Origin: Dehalococcoidia bacterium
GTDB lineage: Bacteria; Chloroflexota; Dehalococcoidia; Tepidiformales; Tepidiformaceae
Reading direction: 5' to 3'
Length of the DNA stretch: 35,326 nucleotides
NCBI GenBank assembly: GCA_022827945.1
Contig: JAJEIT010000088.1
Span: forward strand, 1 to 35,326
The position numbers and the translations under genes are program-made. This document shows, piece by piece, positions 34,342 through 35,326 of this stretch; the first letter of the stretch is position 1; every line of letters begins with the position of its first letter. The notes beneath the pieces were generated by a model, which saw only the letters and a program-made list of their open reading frames with translations, ran no database searches and was not told the DNA's origin.

Positions 34342-34944
34342 CTACTCCGTTCCCGCCGTCTCGGTCTCGGCGCCGTAGCTCGTTCCCGAGTGCTTCCCGA
34401 AGCCCCGCTCGTGGCCCCGGAACCCTCGACCACGGTCCGGTTTCTCACCCGACTCGATGGCGGCGCGGAGCTCCTCGGCTTCCACGTCCGTGATCCTGCC
34501 GGCCTCGACCGCGGCATCGACACGGTCGAGCGCGGCCTGCTTCCACTCGGCCTTCAGGTCATCGAGTGACTCGCCCCCGGTCAGGCTGCCACGCTTGAAG
34601 CCGCGCCAGCCCCGGCGCATGCCCTCCCACTCGCCCGACTCGATCGCCGCGCGCCACGCTTCCGCCTTCTCCTCGGTGATCTTGCCGGCCTCAACGGCCT
34701 CGTCGACCCGGTCGAGCGCAACCTGCTGGAACGCGGCCACGAGCTCCTCCACGGTCACGCCCAGGGCTTCAGCGAGGGCCTCGCGGCGCTCTTCCATGCG
34801 CGTCTCCCGGGTCTCTTCCGTCGTTGCCGAAGAGCCGTCGCTCCCGTCTCCGTCGCCTTCGGCGAGGACCACGCCAACGCCAATGGCACTGAAGGCTATC
34901 GCGACCCCAAACGCCACCAGGAGCGACCTCACAGTACGGTTCAT
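34342..34944 (-). CDS. Secreted helical-repeat protein of unknown function
   Basis: A 200-residue protein with an N-terminal signal-like segment (MNRTVRSLL followed by a hydrophobic stretch, about 9-28, ending VVLAEG), so it is probably exported; no lipobox Cys. The mature part is charged and helical and contains two similar units, VALDRVDEAVEAGKITEEKA (about 75-94) and AALDRVDAAVEAGRITDVEA (about 137-156), each followed by AAIESGE. Between them lies a Gly/Arg-rich stretch (RRGWRGFKRGS). The C-terminus is Gly/His-rich (GFRGHERGFGKH) and might bind metal. Similar Leu/Val-Asp-Arg-Val repeat proteins occur in Actinobacteria and Chloroflexota as uncharacterised secreted proteins. AAGGAAG lies about 9 nt before ATG 34942-34944. 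It is divergent from a response regulator gene, a plausible regulator. Confidence 0.85.
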   Translation of the reverse strand: MNRTVRSLLVAFGVAIAFSAIGVGVVLAEGDGDGSDGSSATTEETRETRMEERREALAEALGVTVEELVAAFQQVALDRVDEAVEAGKITEEKAEAWRAAIESGEWEGMRRGWRGFKRGSLTGGESLDDLKAEWKQAALDRVDAAVEAGRITDVEAEELRAAIESGEKPDRGRGFRGHERGFGKHSGTSYGAETETAGTE

Positions 34945-34972
34945 GTGCCTGCTTCCTTCCCGCTGAATCTCC

Positions 34973-34998
34973 CGGCAGGGCGGCGGGTTGCCCTGCCG
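34973..34998. repeat. Perfect 9-bp inverted repeat in the divergent regulatory region
   Basis: CGGCAGGGC (34973-34981) and GCCCTGCCG (34990-34998) flank an 8-nt spacer, 29 nt upstream of the secreted-protein start codon. It could be an operator or a hairpin in the secreted gene's leader. Confidence 0.6.
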
Positions 34999-35031
34999 CG
35001 GGCAATGCTCGCAAATCGCTGATAAGTCCGG

Positions 35032-35068
35032 CCTAAGCCAGATCCGGGCGCTTTATCTGGGCCTTAGG
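35032..35068. promoter_or_regulatory. Interrupted dyad upstream of the response regulator
   Basis: CCTAAG-CCAGAT (35032-35043) is mirrored by ATCTGG-GC-CTTAGG (35055-35068): two 6-bp blocks in each arm, the right arm having two extra bases. It lies 24 nt before the response regulator start and over its likely promoter region, so autoregulation or control by a divergent partner is possible. Confidence 0.55.
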
Positions 35069-35079
35069 CGGCTCGCGCG

Positions 35080-35085
35080 CACAAT
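35080..35085 (+). promoter_or_regulatory. Putative -10 element for a leaderless response regulator mRNA
   Basis: CACAAT ends six bases before ATG 35092 with no SD in between, matching the pattern seen at nfo, dnaG, the HAD gene and ppx. Confidence 0.35.
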
Positions 35086-35091
35086 GGGCGC

Positions 35092-35326
35092 ATGCGCGTG
35101 CTCATCGTGGAGGATGACGAGCGCCTGGCGGATGTCGTCGCCCGCGGTCTGCGCCAGGCGGGCATGGCCATCGACATCGCCCTCGACGGCGAGTCGGGGC
35201 TCGAGAAGTCCCTGGTGAACCGCTACGACGTCGTCCTCCTCGACCGCGACCTCCCCCGCATCCACGGAGACGAGGTCTGCCGCCGCCTTGCCCGGCGGTC
35301 CGATGCTCCCCGCATCCTCATGCTGA
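35092..35326 (+). CDS. Response regulator, receiver domain (cut by right window edge)
   Basis: The first 78 residues of a two-component response regulator. MRVLIVEDDERLADVVARGL gives the acidic pocket (Asp8, Asp9), and VVLLDRDLP gives the phosphorylated Asp51. The sequence ends before the conserved Lys and the output domain. The style is OmpR/PhoB-like, with a winged-helix output expected but not visible. It starts at ATG 35092. An upstream dyad (35032-35068) and a -10-like hexamer six bases away suggest a leaderless and possibly autoregulated transcript. It is divergent from the secreted repeat protein, which it may regulate. A histidine kinase is expected downstream, outside the window. Confidence 0.9.
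   Translation, partial: MRVLIVEDDERLADVVARGLRQAGMAIDIALDGESGLEKSLVNRYDVVLLDRDLPRIHGDEVCRRLARRSDAPRILML

Overview
The window is GC-rich, densely packed bacterial chromosome with few gaps and no mobile element, CRISPR array, rRNA or phage gene that I can see. Gene content and motif variants (C-x3-C zinc ribbon in DnaG, a pyruvate phosphate dikinase / dGTPase-like / primase block, CaiB-type CoA transferases and SDRs, a glmS ribozyme outside the Firmicutes sequence style, leaderless-looking genes) suggest Chloroflexota, perhaps a Dehalococcoidia/Tepidiforma-like or Thermomicrobia-like lineage. That placement is inference; no marker gene settles it.

Layout. 1-1857 (minus): copper operon csoR-copZ-copA, with copA running off the left edge and a clear promoter/operator. 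1875-3046: endonuclease IV coupled to a small unknown gene. 3047-5234: glmS preceded by a glmS self-cleaving ribozyme. 5368-12866: ppdK, a dNTP triphosphohydrolase, a membrane-anchored SH3/CARDB protein and dnaG. 12885-17316 (minus): HAD phosphatase, a short CysRS-like protein, and a tandem CaiB/BaiF CoA-transferase. 17439-19802: a tightly coupled operon of two DUF1538 membrane proteins, a PII-like protein and a CBS-pair protein; this is the best candidate here for a poorly described system. 19815-21429 (minus): two SDRs. 21519-26117: two Mre11/SbcD-type nucleases and one SbcC/Rad50 ATPase. 26114-27812: a small unknown gene, tRNA-Met(CAT), and an MftD-like flavoenzyme. 27889-29283 (minus): TrkH/KtrB potassium channel subunit. 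29329-34267: polyphosphate module (ppk1, divergent CYTH-CHAD protein, ppx/gppA). 34342-35326: a secreted repeat protein divergent from an OmpR-type response regulator cut by the right edge.

Themes. Neighbouring genes repeatedly overlap by 1-11 nt, implying translational coupling inside operons. Several operon-leading genes have no Shine-Dalgarno sequence but a TANNNT-like hexamer 6-9 nt before the start codon, the signature of leaderless transcription. Control elements that can be read directly are the csoR operator, the glmS ribozyme, several sigma70-like promoters and several dyads. The only gene-free stretch over 300 nt (3047-3383) is mostly the ribozyme leader of glmS.
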